64,000 nucleotides of DNA, from the NCBI GenBank assembly GCA_016806645.1, contig JACSYO010000093.1:406001-470000 (forward strand), given 5' to 3'. The stretch's first letter is position 1. Each line of letters opens with the position of its first letter. Shown in pieces: positions 1-14,900 of this stretch. The notes under the pieces are model-generated. The model saw only the letters and a program-made list of their open reading frames with translations. It did not search any database and was not told the origin of the DNA. A program made the translations under genes and the position numbers. This DNA is from Ophiodon elongatus (taxonomy: Eukaryota; Chordata; Actinopteri; Perciformes; Hexagrammidae).

Positions 1-59
1 AGTCGGGTGATGATTGTCTGTGACTTCGGAACTCTAAGTGACCTCTTTCACATTACACG

Positions 60-290
60 TAGTGATGGGATCCAGCTAAAGACTTTTCTCTTGTTCTTTA
101 TTAATCCATTTTCAAGTTTTTTTTTAATGGATTTCATTAATTTGGTTTTAACTTGTCTATACTTTTATTTGTCTTATTCTACACTTTTTATCTGTCTTAA
201 CTTTTGCCTGTAAAGCACTTTGAATAACCTCTGTCACTGTGTATGATAAGGTGCTATATAAATAAACTTGCCTTACTATTGTTAATATAA
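60..290 (+). repeat. LINE 3'-tail fragment (L2-like)
   Basis: The stretch ending near 290 has the form 'GTAAAGCACTTTGAAT...GGTGCTATATAAATAAACTTGCC', which I recognise as the 3' tail common to teleost L2-type LINE copies. No reverse transcriptase reading frame remains. The short open frame across it is not a gene. The family name is from memory and needs a repeat-library search. Confidence 0.5.
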
Positions 291-3200
291 AAAAGTAAGA
301 CTGCCACTGAATCTACTTAATCCTTCTCTCAGAGAAACAAACTGCATTTTTTATTGTTCAGGTTTATTGCAAACATTATTTTTGAAAATAGTTTATTTTT
401 TAAATTACTTTAGGTTATAATACTGCTGACAATGTTAGTGATTGCATTGCTTTCAGTGTATGCGATAAAGTTAAAAAAGCTTAGAAAATGGATCTTGAAA
501 TAACCACTTTTCCAGTTAAAAATGCTTTAGTTTTATGAAAACTCATTCTTACATATCTCAGTCTGAAAGAACATCATAAAAATAAAGAGCACTTGAATTG
601 ATATATGGTGACTCAAGGAGAAAGCAAAGAAAGAAAAGCAATTGGGAGAACTGAGCACTATTTACATAGGCTGCCCAAAGCTAGCCTGTGGGCACAACAC
701 AGCTGATACCACATGTAAATAAGGCCGGCTCTGCTCTCTCATAGTGATCAAAAGGAAACTTAAAAAATCTGGTAGGTTCTCTCATGACCATTGGGAGATT
801 TTCAGTTAAATAAAATAGCATTGGACATTTTTGAATTTTCTAGTTAAAAGATGAAAGTTGTATACCCTGAGATATTTCTGTCTGTTTCAAAGACAAATGT
901 TTCTGATATTTGTGAATAAAAACCTGCTGTTTATTTACAGTAAGAGTGTCCAGAGAAACTCCCACGTCACCTTGTTCAGTAGTTTGAGCAAACTCACTTT
1001 ACTTTTTCAAAGTGATATTAGCTCATAGATCCAGATTTATCCATAGCTGCTGGTATCTATAAATGACTGTATTCATGTCAAGAGATCAAAACACAACAGA
1101 GCTGAATCCTCACAATCAAGATGATCTCTCAATTCAAATGATCGACCCGGCTCACGAAGCTAATGGCGCCGTGCTTTAGAGAAGCGACAGTTTTCTGTGC
1201 TCATTGACTATGGATGAGCATCTGGTCAATATGGATGTGTGATCTGATCACTGCGCTCCCTCCCTGTGTTTCCCTATGCACACAGATAAACATGCAGACA
1301 TACAGAGCCCACAGAGTCACGCTCTGCACCCACATCTGCATCTCTGGTGGCATACAAATGCAACTTTAGACTATACCTAACAATCACTCAAACTCTTGTA
1401 AACATGAAGAAGCCTAACTGGAGTTGTAAACGGAGGTCGCAGTGATAATTAATGGTTTAGGACTGTTAAAGTGTGTGAATAAGTGTCTTTAAAAGGTAGA
1501 AATATGACCATTATTCAGATCACGTTTGATGCAGCTGTATCTGATGAAATTAATTTAGTACTGCTCTGATAATACACTCAGGTGATTCAATGAGCTGCAG
1601 CTGCTTGTAGTACTTCATAATATTTCCAATGACCTAATTTGGATCTGCAGTGAGTCTATAAAATGGAAACATCTGGATATATGCTCCGTGAAGAGGAACC
1701 GCTCCGTATACACTAAGAAAACATACTTATTAATATTAAATTCCATTTCTGCTAATGGATCCGCTTTAATGCTATACACTTCCTTTAATATTGATTATTT
1801 GCTCTCAGCTAATTTTCCTTGGTTGAATGGTAGCCTTTTAATAGTTTTGAGTGTTTGCATGTATGTGTTTGTGACTGTGTATTAGTAGCCTAATGTGTAA
1901 CGCGTAATACAATGATTCAGTGGTCCATAATATGCCCGTCAGTGAATACGAGTTAGTGAACTTGTTCGTTCCTCCATAATTTTTGACAGTGTGTTAAACA
2001 TTTTGCTCATTGCTAGATAAGTGCCGAACAGCCTGTGCAAATGATGTCAGTGATTTATAGGTGATATGATAATGGAGCACATTCTGGATGAATCAGAAAC
2101 AGCACAGTGTGCTTAGTCAGAGGAGAGAGCTCAAGGCTAAGTGTTTTTTGTTAGTTTCGGTTTTCCACATCTGATGAAGAGCAGCGGAAAGTATTTTTTT
2201 GCGACAGATAATCCCAAAACGTTGTCTCATCCAGAGAGTCACAAACAATGTTTTGTGTCTGTCAGAAGGTCTGAAGGGGATATTACATTATCAGCAGAGC
2301 AATGACGTAATGCACAGCAGACTATAGGGCAGGTCGATTATTTTCTCAAAATATTGCAACTTCTCAGGCAACATAGACATGTGGGAAATATTTTGAATTT
2401 GCAGAAAGTTTTGAGCATGAACCAAAATCTTGCTGAAACACATTTGAGTTATGAAAGTCCAGGGGTTAATACATTCATAATGTATCATTAAGGTGAACAG
2501 GTGCCACATGCTCATTTAAATAGGTTACTAGGAAACTCTAGAAGCACCCATTGTTTGTCCAGGATAATAAATATTTGAAAACAAAACAGAATGCATGAGA
2601 GCCTTACTGCATGATATTCCATTATATTTTTTTATTTTGAATTGTCACCTGGCACCTGAACTTCGTTTTTTTTTTCCTTTACACAAACAATATGTGGAGT
2701 ATGTTAATATATGTTATATATAATAATAATATATGTTATATATGTGGTTTATGTGCATGAAACCACAGCATGAACTAATAAGGTTGTTTTTTTTATAGAT
2801 ACTACTTCATTATAGTGCTCCAAGAAATAAATACATAACAACACCCGCATATCATGGCCTGATTCTACACATGTAATGACCGTCATTCCACCAAGGAAGT
2901 ATAATTGAAGTGAAAATTAGATTAACCCATTTCTCAAGCACAATGTAATGGTAGAGGGCTGAGCTAAACAGATTTTCATCAAGAGTTAAATCCATAATTA
3001 TACAGTATTATGTCTGTGTGAAGAATGGTCTGTGATTTATTCTTCCCCCCTCATTTATCTGACTAATTGTATCTTAAGCTTGACAGAGGTCATTTCGCAC
3101 TGTCAACGTGTTACACAATTACAAAGAAATATTCAGTTTCACGCTATTCTTTGCAGTTTGACTAATTAGCTCTGGGTATCCTCTTCTGGAGCACTTTTAT

Positions 3201-5067
3201 CTCGATAGCCATTATCAAGACAAAACTAACCACTGACCCCAAACCAGTGCTGCTGACCAAGCTTGTGAACAGCATGTCTTCTGTCAGCAACAGGAAAAGT
3301 AAAATGATTGACTGAAGCTGCAGTCAGAGAAACTTACCAGCCAGTTTGAATACCAGCATAGAATTTTGTCTGGAGTTTCCTTTCTGAACTCTTGCCCTCC
3401 TGAAATTTGCTTCAAAATAGACTTGCAATCACATTTAATGCTTTAATAATTAATGAACGTTGGTTTAACCATCGCAGCAGGTGACACACAAGCTGCTGGT
3501 GCATTTTGCAGGCTGAAATACCACAGGGTGGGGAAACGCTGAACTCAGTCCCACAGAGAGGATGAGCATTAATATATGGAAAAGAATATATACTCACAGA
3601 CACTTCTGATTTCAAATAATTTATTATTCAGCACTTGCAGTGTGAAGTTTTATCTTGACTTTATATAAGCAATAATACATGTGTCCCCTGATGTCAACCC
3701 TGCATTCCCAAATATTTATTTTTACATTTTAATAAATCAGTTCTCGATGAAAGAGTCCAAAATTGATCTATGATTACATTTTGTTACCCATGAATATTAT
3801 GGGCCAATGCAAACACTGCACCCAGAGGTAAAAATAGTTAAAATTGTACAGTAGTAAACATACAAATCAAATGAGCATTAAAATAAACAAATATTCAGTA
3901 CAATTGATAGATAAATTATGATTTATTTTACCCATTTTAGGTTGGTTGACCGTTAGCGAAGCCCAGTCTGTCTTAGTTATTGTTGCTACGCCTGTCAAGC
4001 TTTCATTTTTGCATGGCGCATAAGCAGTTTACAATGTTAACGGTGGCAGATTTACCACATTTAAAAAAATGTTGTATTATTTCTCACAGAGGTAAACAAG
4101 GAAGGTTTCTAATTTTCTAGTCAGCAACCATAGAGCTAACGTTAGCTCCACGAGTTGGCTTTAAATTCCAGCTGATTTTTCTAGCTGCCTCTTTTTAAAA
4201 TGTAAAAGGGGTCATAAATAAACACTTGATGGCTACATATATGATATTGTGCTAAAACACAGAGGCTAAAGCTAACAGTTCCGCGTACAATGTCAACATC
4301 CTCACCAGTTGAGCAAGACATAGCTTCTAGCGTTAGCCCACACTCCAAAAGCTTCCATAATCATCTCCCACCCGTTGTGGAAATACTACACAGTGGATGT
4401 GCTGGTTGTTAGAAGTCCTTTTTTAAAATATATGGCCCATTTCCGTTTCTGTTTTTTTGCATCGCTGGTCAGTCCTGCATCGCCAGGAAGCCCACAACAC
4501 CTTGTGAATCGATTCGCTCGTGTCCCATAGAAAATGATTGAGGACAAACTTTGCGTCGCACTGCTTTCAGTGGGTCTTAAGTCGTACTAAAGCCCCACAT
4601 ACGCATGTGTAGAAATCCTACACTAGACCGACCTGCCAGACCTTACAGTTGCTGAGCTGTGATAGGACAAGGGGTTTAGCAAATGGTCAATTCAGGTCAG
4701 TCTCATTTAAGACTGCCACTTTGGTGCTTGTTGGAGTTGTTGTTTGAGATAATAAAGTCTTTGATGAAACTCTATGAACAGAAGTGAAATAAACAAGCAC
4801 AAGGGCAGAAGTGTTAGAAGTCAGTGGGGGGCACAGATGGTGATTTATCAAAAATGACTCACAGTATGAGCGGATGGATGGCTTATTGGCGTTGTCCTAC
4901 TATTTGTGGCAATAGACAACTTAGTAGAGAGCCCCATAAGTAAATGTAAAATACTGGCCAAAATGTGCAGAAAAAAATAAAAATGATATCACAGTAGTCT
5001 TTATCTGTATGCAATGCCCATAAAGCCTGATTACATTTTCAAAAGTCTTAAAGGTAGTCTGCGCAAG
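291..5067. other. Noncoding region downstream of kcnj3
   Basis: I find no supported coding exon on either strand. The stretch is AT-rich, with TA-rich microsatellite-like DNA near 2700-2750. The kcnj3 3' UTR must begin at 5067 and run toward lower coordinates. I could not choose its poly(A) site, because several minus-strand AATAAA-like hexamers exist (for example near 3619) and none is decisive. The block 3940-4700 has several 'gctaacgttagc' palindromes and looks like decayed transposon DNA of unknown family. Confidence 0.5.
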
Positions 5068-5735
5068 TCAGCGGTCAGCATTCATTCTGCGCAGTTTGGC
5101 GGGCAGGTTGTCTTCTGGCCGACTCCCTACCAAGGGGATCTGAACTTGGGTTGGAGCAGCGATGGTGCTAATGGCTGCTGACAGTCTGTGTTTTTCCAGC
5201 TCATCCTCCTGAGCATCTCCATCCAAGGACAGCAGCTGGACCTGCTCATCCAGCTGTCCTTGCCTCACAACCGGGATGGAGCTTGACCTCAGCCTCTGAA
5301 TACTAAGCGGAAGGTCTCCTGTGCTGTAGGCCTTCCCCCCAGGCAAGGCTGGCCCTGTCTTCAATCCCCTCCAGAGGAGCTCCTCCTTTGTAGAGCTCAT
5401 GCGCTGGAGTTTGCTGGGCAACCTGGAGGCTTGGTCCTCTACGTAGTCTGCATAGTCGGCTGACAGTAGTCTTTCCCTGCGGCCTCCGCGGCCACCGGTA
5501 CCCAACTGAGGGGAGGACGGGGTGCCTGCGACAGGGAGAGAGTTGGGGGACGTCAACGAGGACTTCTCCTCCTGCTCTTTGACGCTGTAAGGAGGCGTAT
5601 TGACCTCAAAGGTGTTGTGGAACTGGGAGTAGTCGACTCTAAAGAAGCCCTCCTCCAGTGACATGACGGGGAGGAAACGATGGCCCCACAACACTTCATC
5701 TTCAGTGTAAGATGTCCTCGCCTGGCATGTCATAC
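5068..5735 (-). CDS. kcnj3: kcnj3 coding exon 3 (C-terminal tail)
   Basis: The exon starts at a TAG acceptor, completes the Gly codon and reads MTCQARTSYTEDEVLWGH. It then gives the long GIRK1-specific tail and ends in LPAKLRRMNADR before TGA. The long tail, ending in a form of the LPAKLRKMN motif, separates GIRK1 from GIRK2 and GIRK4. The middle of the tail (about residues 365-480) is Ser/Pro/Gly-rich and poorly conserved, as is usual. Confidence 0.94.
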
Positions 5736-8700
5736 CTACGTTGGAGAAAAGAGACATATGTGCTGAGAAATATTTTTAAAACAGACAAGAAAAAGGAGAA
5801 AACACTGACATTCGGAAGAAAATTGTAGAAAAAATAAAAACGGACAGACAGCCAGGAGCAGAAATGAAAAGTGGAGAATTGCTTTAGGGAAAAGACAGAA
5901 AGCGAAATGAAAAAAGAAATATGACACAGGGAAAAGCTTGTGGTATTGAATAATTAAAGAACATGAAATGAAATATTTTATTATATATTACAAAGAAATG
6001 CTCTATGCCACAGGCTTAGTGATGATGAAATAAATGATTTGGGAAAAGGAAGTTTATTCAAAGTGATTAGGAAAAAATATATAAAAAAATGATAATTTGC
6101 TCTAACCAGTGGTTTCCACGATGCCCTCTAGAATGACAACAATCTCAAACTGCTCGTTCATTAGTGAGCGCTGCGACAGATCAAAGAACGGGCTCTTGGT
6201 GTTGATCTCATGGCAGATGGTTAGAGGCGACACCAAGAAGAGCTGGTCCGCCCCTGTCCCAAAACCCACATCCAGCTCACACTGGTCCAGGGGCAGGAAC
6301 TCGCCCTCTGGGGTCTGCCGAGACTGGAAACACAAATGATCAGGACACATATAACATTTACATTTTTATTAATGAGGATAATTTAAGATCATTCTTAAAT
6401 TTCTCCTCCACAACAGAATCAGAGCACAGGGTTATGGAAGAGACATTTTTACAATAATAATTTTATTAGCAACTAAATACCTAATTCTGAAATTGAACAA
6501 CCACTGAATTTAATTGAATTACCAATGAATTTGTGGCATTGAAATATTTAATAAAAAAACATCTCTATAAATTGGTTTAAGTTATCCTCTTTAAAAAATG
6601 TAGTAGTCTAGTTTAGATCATTTTTGTTTTATTTTTGGTGATGTTTTAATTTTACATCTTGAATTCTCAGCAAACTGATCTTAGTTTCACCTCACTTGAA
6701 TTTATTCTCATATCTGCTCATTAAACAGACAAATGTGGCTTAGTGGTGAGCAGGGTCGTCCTTCAATCAGAGGATCGGTGGTTCGATCCCCGGCTCTGCT
6801 AGTTCTGGTCGATGTGTCCTTGGGCAAGACACTTAACCCCAAATTGCTCCCGTAGCTGTGCCTACAGTGTGTGAATGGTAGCTACTCCTGATGGGCAGGT
6901 GGCACCTTAGCCCCTCCCGTCAGTGTATGAATGGGTGAATGATGTCATGTAGTGTTAAAGTGCTTTGAGTGGTCGGAAGACTAGAAAAGCACTGTAAAAG
7001 TACAGGTCCATTTACCTTTTAAATAAAGTGCCATAGTTTTGATCCTTTCATCTGACTCTTGGTCAGAAAGCAAATTAGTATATTTTAAAATGTAAAACTA
7101 TACAACATAAAAACCCCTGCGTTGACATTCCCTTTTGCCACTTTTTTAGATTTAGAGTTAGATTAAGTTATAAATTTGATAGGTTAAAGTCCGGGTAAAA
7201 CAAAAGTAAATATGTGTTCCGAGTTTGTCACACCACAGAAAAATGTGTTATTGACCACTCAGCCAAATTTTAATGATTCAAAAATTGGCACGTCTATAAA
7301 ATCAGGTTTCAAAATTTCGAAAAAATAAGCAGTATTCTTATTCTGAAACCCCGGGGGAAGTGGAAACACGCCCAATTTTCCATTAGTCTCTCAGTTGCCA
7401 ATGGATTGCCACTGTGGTGCAGCTTCTCGGCGGGTGCCTTGGGGGGGTGATTACTGAGAGTGACAGTTAGGCTGTGACCTACTTCACCAAACCAATATTA
7501 TTTAGTTTAGCTAACATTGCTATGAATAACTATCAGGACACTCACAACAACTTACTCATTACCTAGCTAGCTAATGTTAGCAAACAGAAACATACCAGAC
7601 AAAAAGTGGGCGCTGCACAGACTTGCTGCCATTTCGGACAACCTGGACCCCAATCCGCCCTTTTAATGGCCTGGATCTACAATCTCCTTCTTTTCTTAGC
7701 AAAGGCATGTTATCTCCTCCGGATATCAACCATTTTACATCCAAGTTTTCTTTGTTTCATCTCAGCTTTGAGATGTTTAGCCCCATGCTATGGGGTATTG
7801 TATAACAGGGGATAAAATAATTCAATCGTGCTTCTCTATCAGACTTTCCAAATGTTATCAGACCGAATTGATGAAAATCTGATTGTGAGATTAGTCATTT
7901 CATGAGGGTTGTGACACTAAAAAGGTTATTTACTGTATAACAGCTGAAACAGTAGCGATGGAGTAGCCTAATACGTAAACACAAGTTTAACTGGAACACG
8001 CATGCAGCACGCTCTCATGCACATTTTGCAGGCACACAGGGCGGGTAAAGAGACAGATTTTTTATATATTTTTGGATAATGCACCGATGTGGCGGCCCAC
8101 CGTATGCCAGATGGCCAGTACACCAGTGCTAGCTAGCAAACTTTAGGCTGCAGAAGCACTGATGCTATGTGCTCTAGTTTTATAGTTTTAGGGGAGGGGT
8201 TAAGTGTCCAGTGCGTCATCGAGCCATGATTTCAGTCTTGCCCAGAACACAAATGGTGAAAAACACCAAAACGACCTGACTCTATAATTCAGTACTATAT
8301 AGCTCACAATCCTTGAACATGCGTTCATCAATTATTTTCTAACATGAATAATGCGTTTATAGTCGAATCTCAGATTTTACTTAACCCAGACTTCAACCCT
8401 CTGAATCCCAAAACCCGCCGGCGAGATGGAAAAGCATGTTTTCTTTTAACAATCGCCAAAACTACACTGTTCATCATAGAACATAAAATATTATCATCAG
8501 ATTTTCATCTTTCCGACAGTCCTTGAACACATCATGTCTATCTGAAATTAAGGTTAATATTGTGATATTTTATCAACGTTTTATTCTACATCTCTCATTT
8601 TATAATCTCAGCCCACATAAATCGTTTGAAGTAACCAGATCCAGTAAAAAACATTAAATTCTGCGTCAGTCACCTGACTACAAATCCGTGAAACTTCGAC

Positions 8701-11700
8701 GGAACTGCAGGCTGCTGAACACTGCAGTACATTGAGGAGAGGGCAGTAGGATAAGGATAAGGATGTGTATTGTCATCGTAAAAAGATACAACGAAATTAA
8801 GTTTGCGACTTAAAGACATTAAATAAATATATAGGACATTTAAATAAATATATAAAAAGATAAAACACAGGCATAAATGGCTTTAAAGTGACAAGAGTGC
8901 TTTGTTAAAGGGTCGTTTTATTGCTTATTTTTATTTCTCTGCAGCATTGTCCGGTGTGAGCTGGAGGTGATCGTGGGGGGGGTGATGGAGGAAACCGCTC
9001 TGGGGAAAAAGCTGTTCCTCAGCCTGTTAGACCCCCCCCCCCAAACATCGGTAACACTTGTGGACACTTACCCAAATGTTAGATGTATAAATTCCATTGT
9101 TTGCCAATTTTTGTAAAAGAAATTGTCAAAGAAATTCAACTTGTGTTTCTTTCTTTTTTATGATTCATAGCATATGTAACTGTGTTATACTGTACTAAAT
9201 ACCTTTTTGAGTTCTCTCTGCTTCTAGCCATGGTTGTGCTGTTTCCATAGAGGTGCAGGACTTATATATTGCAATGAAAATCAAGGCCACGGAGAGACAA
9301 ATGTGACAGGAGCAAATTATGCCCCGAAACTGCTTGGGGTTCAGAGGGTTGTGGCTTTTTACAGCTTTTCTTCTCTACATTTTATATTATTTCCCCAGGC
9401 GTCTCTTTTGAAAAAAAATCTGCATCTCTGGCTTTTGGAGTTCCATTTTTATTTAACTTCAGTAGACATGCGACATAGGCTCCCTGTCTGCATATTCAGG
9501 GAGCATGATGAGGGGGACATATTCCCTCACAAAGCCAGGGATCTGTGGGCACAGACGTCTTCTTGTGAAATGTCACACCCTTCTTTCCTTAACATCCCTG
9601 TGAATACAAATTGACAGTTTGTTTGCCATCTGTGGACCAAGTGGCTCTTCACTCAATGGGCCAAGGAGGCTACTCTGCATACAAGTTATCATGAGGCGGC
9701 AGGAGAACTATTTGAATTAAAAAATGTGCATTTTTTTAAACTCGTGTTGATAGTGGAATTGAAAGGGGTCGAGCAGGGCTTTTATTGTTGGCCCTCTGGG
9801 TGAAACAAACACATTTTCCTTTGTAAATCATTCACCCCTTACGTATTAACTCCAGTAAGAGGCTTGCAATTGACAGGGAAAGAGGTTTTATAAGCTCAAT
9901 GAGAAGTTCATGGCCTCTCCCTAATTCCATGTTTTAATTTAACAGCTAAAAGAGTACTTTATTTGATTGAGCTTAGTTTCCCAAGAGCGAGCACTAGTGT
10001 CTTCTCCATAATCTAATGACACTTGCCTTAGAGGCTAGGCCACCACAGAGGGTTTTAAAGTGGTCTAATGTACTGGCAATGAGAGTAAAAGATTAGTGTC
10101 TCAAAGTATAAACGTTACCAATGCTAGTATTTTTACACCCTCTTTATCCCTTTTACCCAGCAAGTCTAACAGTAAGTGCACCGAGAAGAACATCAAGGTC
10201 CTAAGAACACCTTTTAGTGTTGTTGCCTCTCCTGGGTTTATTGTTCTGGCAGCTATCATGCCAAAAATATGTCAAAATATTAATTTCTTTGTAGTTTTAC
10301 ATACAAATCCATCCACGTCTCTGCAAGATTTTTTTTGTTGACAAGCCCGAGTCTCAGAGGCAAATAAATATTCCATCCAGTAAAATGTCATCATAGATTT
10401 TTGGGGAAATCCTTTCCCATTTTACAAAACATGCAGGTCAGGCAAACTAGCATTAAAGCAGCTGGTCGGAGGTGTGCATTTAGGTACCATCGTTTTGCAG
10501 CAGCATCCCTATAAAGCCAGAGGCATAAGACACAAACATGACCCTCTTCTTCCCTCCCCCCACTTGTTTGGATGATGGAAGCAATCCTGAACAATTACGA
10601 TCACTTCTAGTTTGGAGGCTTTTTCCGCCTGCTTTCGTGCTCTTAAATTAACTCACTCTTCACTTTAACTCCAATCCCGAGATCCTATTTCATGTGGAAC
10701 TATGTCTAATCACAGGAGAAAATTGCCCTCTTAATGCTATTTCATGGGACCCTTCTCACAGCTTCAGATGCATTCCCATCAGGGTAACACCTGCAACAAA
10801 TACATCCACCCATTAACTGTCCTGGCTGGCCATGCGGCCTCGTAGACGGCACACCAGCCATCCTCGGGGTCAGAAGACCACTGAAGCCACATGGATACAA
10901 CCTTTGTTTGCAAAACAAAAAGACGCGCCTTGAACAGAGTGTTTCACGAAAAGCACAATAATGACACTACCCTTCTTCGCTTTCTTACCAAGACTTAAGT
11001 AAATAAGCATATTTCCCAAAAATGTAAACTTTTCCTTTTAAATGCACCTTTCAATCTGTATTTTTTCAGCAGAATGTTGCTTGTTGTTTTGTATTATATG
11101 AAATATCTGTATTATAATTAGATTTGCAAAGTGATGTTCCTTTAGGTAGTTAGATATTATCATACAATTTAACTTTGGGTGCAGTTAATTACCCAGCTTC
11201 CTGGCCCGTGCCCCTGCAGCATCTCTTTGACAGGCGAACATAACATTTTAATAAAAGTGTAATATTTTTTGCCGTTGATTTTTCCATATCTCCGTTTTCG
11301 GTAAAAGCTTCCTCCGTTTCCTATAAGTGAGTGGAACACTTGAAATCATTTTTAAAAGCCTATTGTGATTATATATTTATTTATTTATTTCCCCCAATCA
11401 TTAAACATTTGTAATTGTCATTGAGATACTGCAGGCAGGTGTCCCATTTGTCAGCAATGCTAATACAAGTTAATGAGATTGGAAACCAATTTCCCGGGAA
11501 GTCATTTTTAAGCCAATTCTAGTCATGACAGTGAAGCTGCTATATTTCACATACCGTTCAAGGCTCCGTTGCAACTAAATTATACCTCTGCCAAGGAAGG
11601 AGGAACCTGCTTGACACTGAATGGTTCCAACAAGGTGAAAGTTTGGTGTGTTCTCTTACTGCCATTAAACAGCCAGTGCCACAAGGGGGAAATTAATGGC

Positions 11701-11810
11701 CTTTGGAAAAGGCCCTGATATGGAGGGAGTGCTTAATTTACCAAGCCACCTGAGATTCAGGTTGAGGGAAAGCAGGCCCTCTCCCTGGTGACTCACTTTG
11801 TCCTCAGTGA

Positions 11811-11907
<97 letters not shown>

Positions 11908-14900
11908 TGTGTGAGAGAGCGATGCAAAGAAACACACAAACAGTGATGTTGAAATTTAGAAAGAAGTGTCCGCGTGTCTTTAATGCAGATGTGTTTTTGT
12001 GTGTGCATAAGTCCATGTGTGTCCAGCTGGAACTTTTGAGCTGGACATCAGACGTAATGCTCACACAGACGTCACATCTGAGCTGCCAATCCCAATCTCT
12101 CGACAGCACCATTAAAGCGAATTCAACTGTGTTTCTCCTCTTCTCTCTTTCTGCCCGTCCTTCGGAGTTAAACAGGAGGCGAGTCATGCTCACATGTCTG
12201 CCTGCCTGTCTAGCTAAACGCCTGCATCGATGGCTGTGGAACAACTAGCCCTTATCACTTATCTCCTGCTGTGGACCAAACTACTGAGACGAGCATCTGT
12301 TGACATTGACGAGCACCACCCATCTGTCCCTCTCTGGCTCTCTGTCTTTTTTTTTTGCATTTTTTTTTTTTTTTTTTTTTTTTTTCCAATTAGAACAAGT
12401 ACGTTTCCTCCATGCCCTGCTGACATACCACATGCAAACGTGTTCCTTTATCTTACGATCATATTTGCCAGTGCTGCAGGGGTCAGTGCAACCGCTGCAT
12501 TCTATTGATTTATTAATGAAAGCTGCATTATAATTTATTCATATTCAAGGACAGTTATCTTTTTAAGCTGATATGCATTATGGATGTAGAGAAATGCACG
12601 TTCCTTCCATGGAATAATGTTTCCGCTGATAATTACATTTGTTATGCAAGTGTAGGCTCTACCAACTCTACTCAACTTTTGTCAAACTGCAACAAAAAAA
12701 AGCATCTAATGAACAGGCTGGGTTCTCCCTGTTCTTTTGAGAGTGGGTAGATACATCTATATCAATTTCGTGAATAAGTGCATTACATTTTTTTTAACAA
12801 AACATGTCCTAGTCTGTATTATTTACAAGTAAGATCATGTACTCCAAAAAGTCTTGTTGAGCATTGTATGTGATCATAAACTCCCAATGACTTGTAGTGA
12901 AACTGGGTTCTGGCTCAATTTTGGATTCTTCAACAACTATGGAACTGTGTTTTGTTGAAACTGAATTTGCTAGCTGTTCAGGATATTTTGGTTCTTACAA
13001 AATATTTCATAAAAACTTGGCAATATCAAGGCTGACACTGATATTGATAGCAAATGGAAACATACTGCAATGTGAGTCTTTAGAAAACAGTCTTCTGTTA
13101 CCAATTCCTCAATCATTATGAAAAAGTGGGAACAAAATAAAGTTGAAAAGAGTTAGAAAACTGCACCAAAATATGCTTCACCATAATGTTCTTACTGTAT
13201 GTGAGCTGCTTATTACATACTCACCATCGATTTTAAGCAAGTTTCCTGAAAGGTTTGCCGTTTTAAAATATGCTAAGACGTTATAGACGCAGTCCTGCAT
13301 AAAAATGATGTTGCAATTTAAATAACATGAGTGCCGATCAAGAACGTGACCAACTTTATCCAGGTATCCAGGTCCCATTAGAATTTACAACCCATGCCTT
13401 TCCCGTAAAATAGATTGCAGTTGCCATGTCAGAGTGCGTTTACACAGCTCCATCATTAGGATTTACTGCAGCACGTCTCATTTCTCCGGTCAGCTTTGTG
13501 GGCGACCCATCTGACAGTGACCTTCAGCACTACATTACCTGAACACAAGCCATAGCTTTGTTTCTATGGTGTATAGTACTACGGAGTGATGTATAGTCAA
13601 TCTACTCCACAATAGCCCACCGTAGTCTGACACCGCAATGCTGTAGCTTTATGAGCTCTAATACATCACTGTGTCTTTTAACATATACCTAAAAAGACAC
13701 ATTAGCACATGGCACTTATTTATCAGCCAGGTATCCTGCACACTTTAGCCTTCTTAACAACACATTTAATCTAGAATCCAAAGAAATAGGGGTTTGATCT
13801 TTAAATAAAGTAGCATATATTTAGAATAATGTCCCACTGTCCATGAAACATGAAACTGCACTGTGAAAAAGTGAGACTGGAAAGCACAATTTGTTTACTG
13901 GTTGTCCTCGGGGCCGGATTGATGCCACATGAACGTGATGCTTTTTAGCAGATAATTAGCAACATCCCGGACGTCTGACCTTCCACCAACACGTGAATAA
14001 CTGCTTAAAGGTGATTTAATGAAAGATCATCACTTACTGGCAGAAATCCCAGATCAGGATCATGACATAAATATAAATGATCTTTGAAAGAGAGCCAAGG
14101 CCTGAAAACAGATGGGTGAGAGCACTTCAAACAAAAAACGTTCCCCTTTGCAGTGATTATATTATTCTCAGGCAGGTTAATTTACTTTTTTTTTTTTAAA
14201 AGACCTTGGAGGTAAAGGCAAGATTGAGTGAGGTGCAGTGTAGCCAAAGTGCTGGTTATGTATCTACTCTGCAACAGTGCTGCAGCAGCTTTGTTCAGCT
14301 TTTCATGTTGTAAACTTTAAACTACTTTAAATAAAGACCAAAATCTAAACTATCCCCACAATTCTTCTTTAATAACAAATGTGTTGTGGCTCCATGTGCT
14401 AAAAAGAGGTGATTTTACTATGGCGAGAACTGTAATATTGGCACAGAGACAATTTTGACCAAGGTCAAACATGACAGCATGCCCCATGGGTAAATGTGCT
14501 ACTGCTTTCATTCTGTTTTAAATCACCAGTTGGAAGCATCATAGACGACTATTGGAGAATATTAATATCTCTCTATGTAATATTGGCCTATGTAGAGGGA
14601 GAAAACCTGAAAATATAGCATTCGTGCCTCTATGATAATGTGTTGATGAATTGCAATTAACACACAATATTTTTTTATTTGCCTTTCTAGGCTTTTAATT
14701 AAAAAGTAAATGATAATGAAATGAAAAAAAACTCGTCGAAAAAAGCGGAAACATTAGCAATAATAATTCATTGAGTCGTGGCTTTTAATGTGTTAGACTG
14801 AACGACTTATTTCTCTAATGGATCATTTTACTCTAATCAGATGATAAATGACAGAACAGAACACATTTAAATGATAGCATATGCCTGGATGAAATCTGAG

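Noticed and set aside
6732..6800. tRNA gene-like A and B boxes
   Set aside because: The tRNA-like head continues into a SINE body and LINE-like tail and does not fold as a complete tRNA.
9234..9614. 126-codon open frame in kcnj3 intron 1
   Set aside because: No family resemblance, no clear codon bias and no supporting splice or promoter context.
11665..12244. His-Thr repeat open frames on the minus strand
   Set aside because: They arise only from the (GT)45 microsatellite read in reverse.
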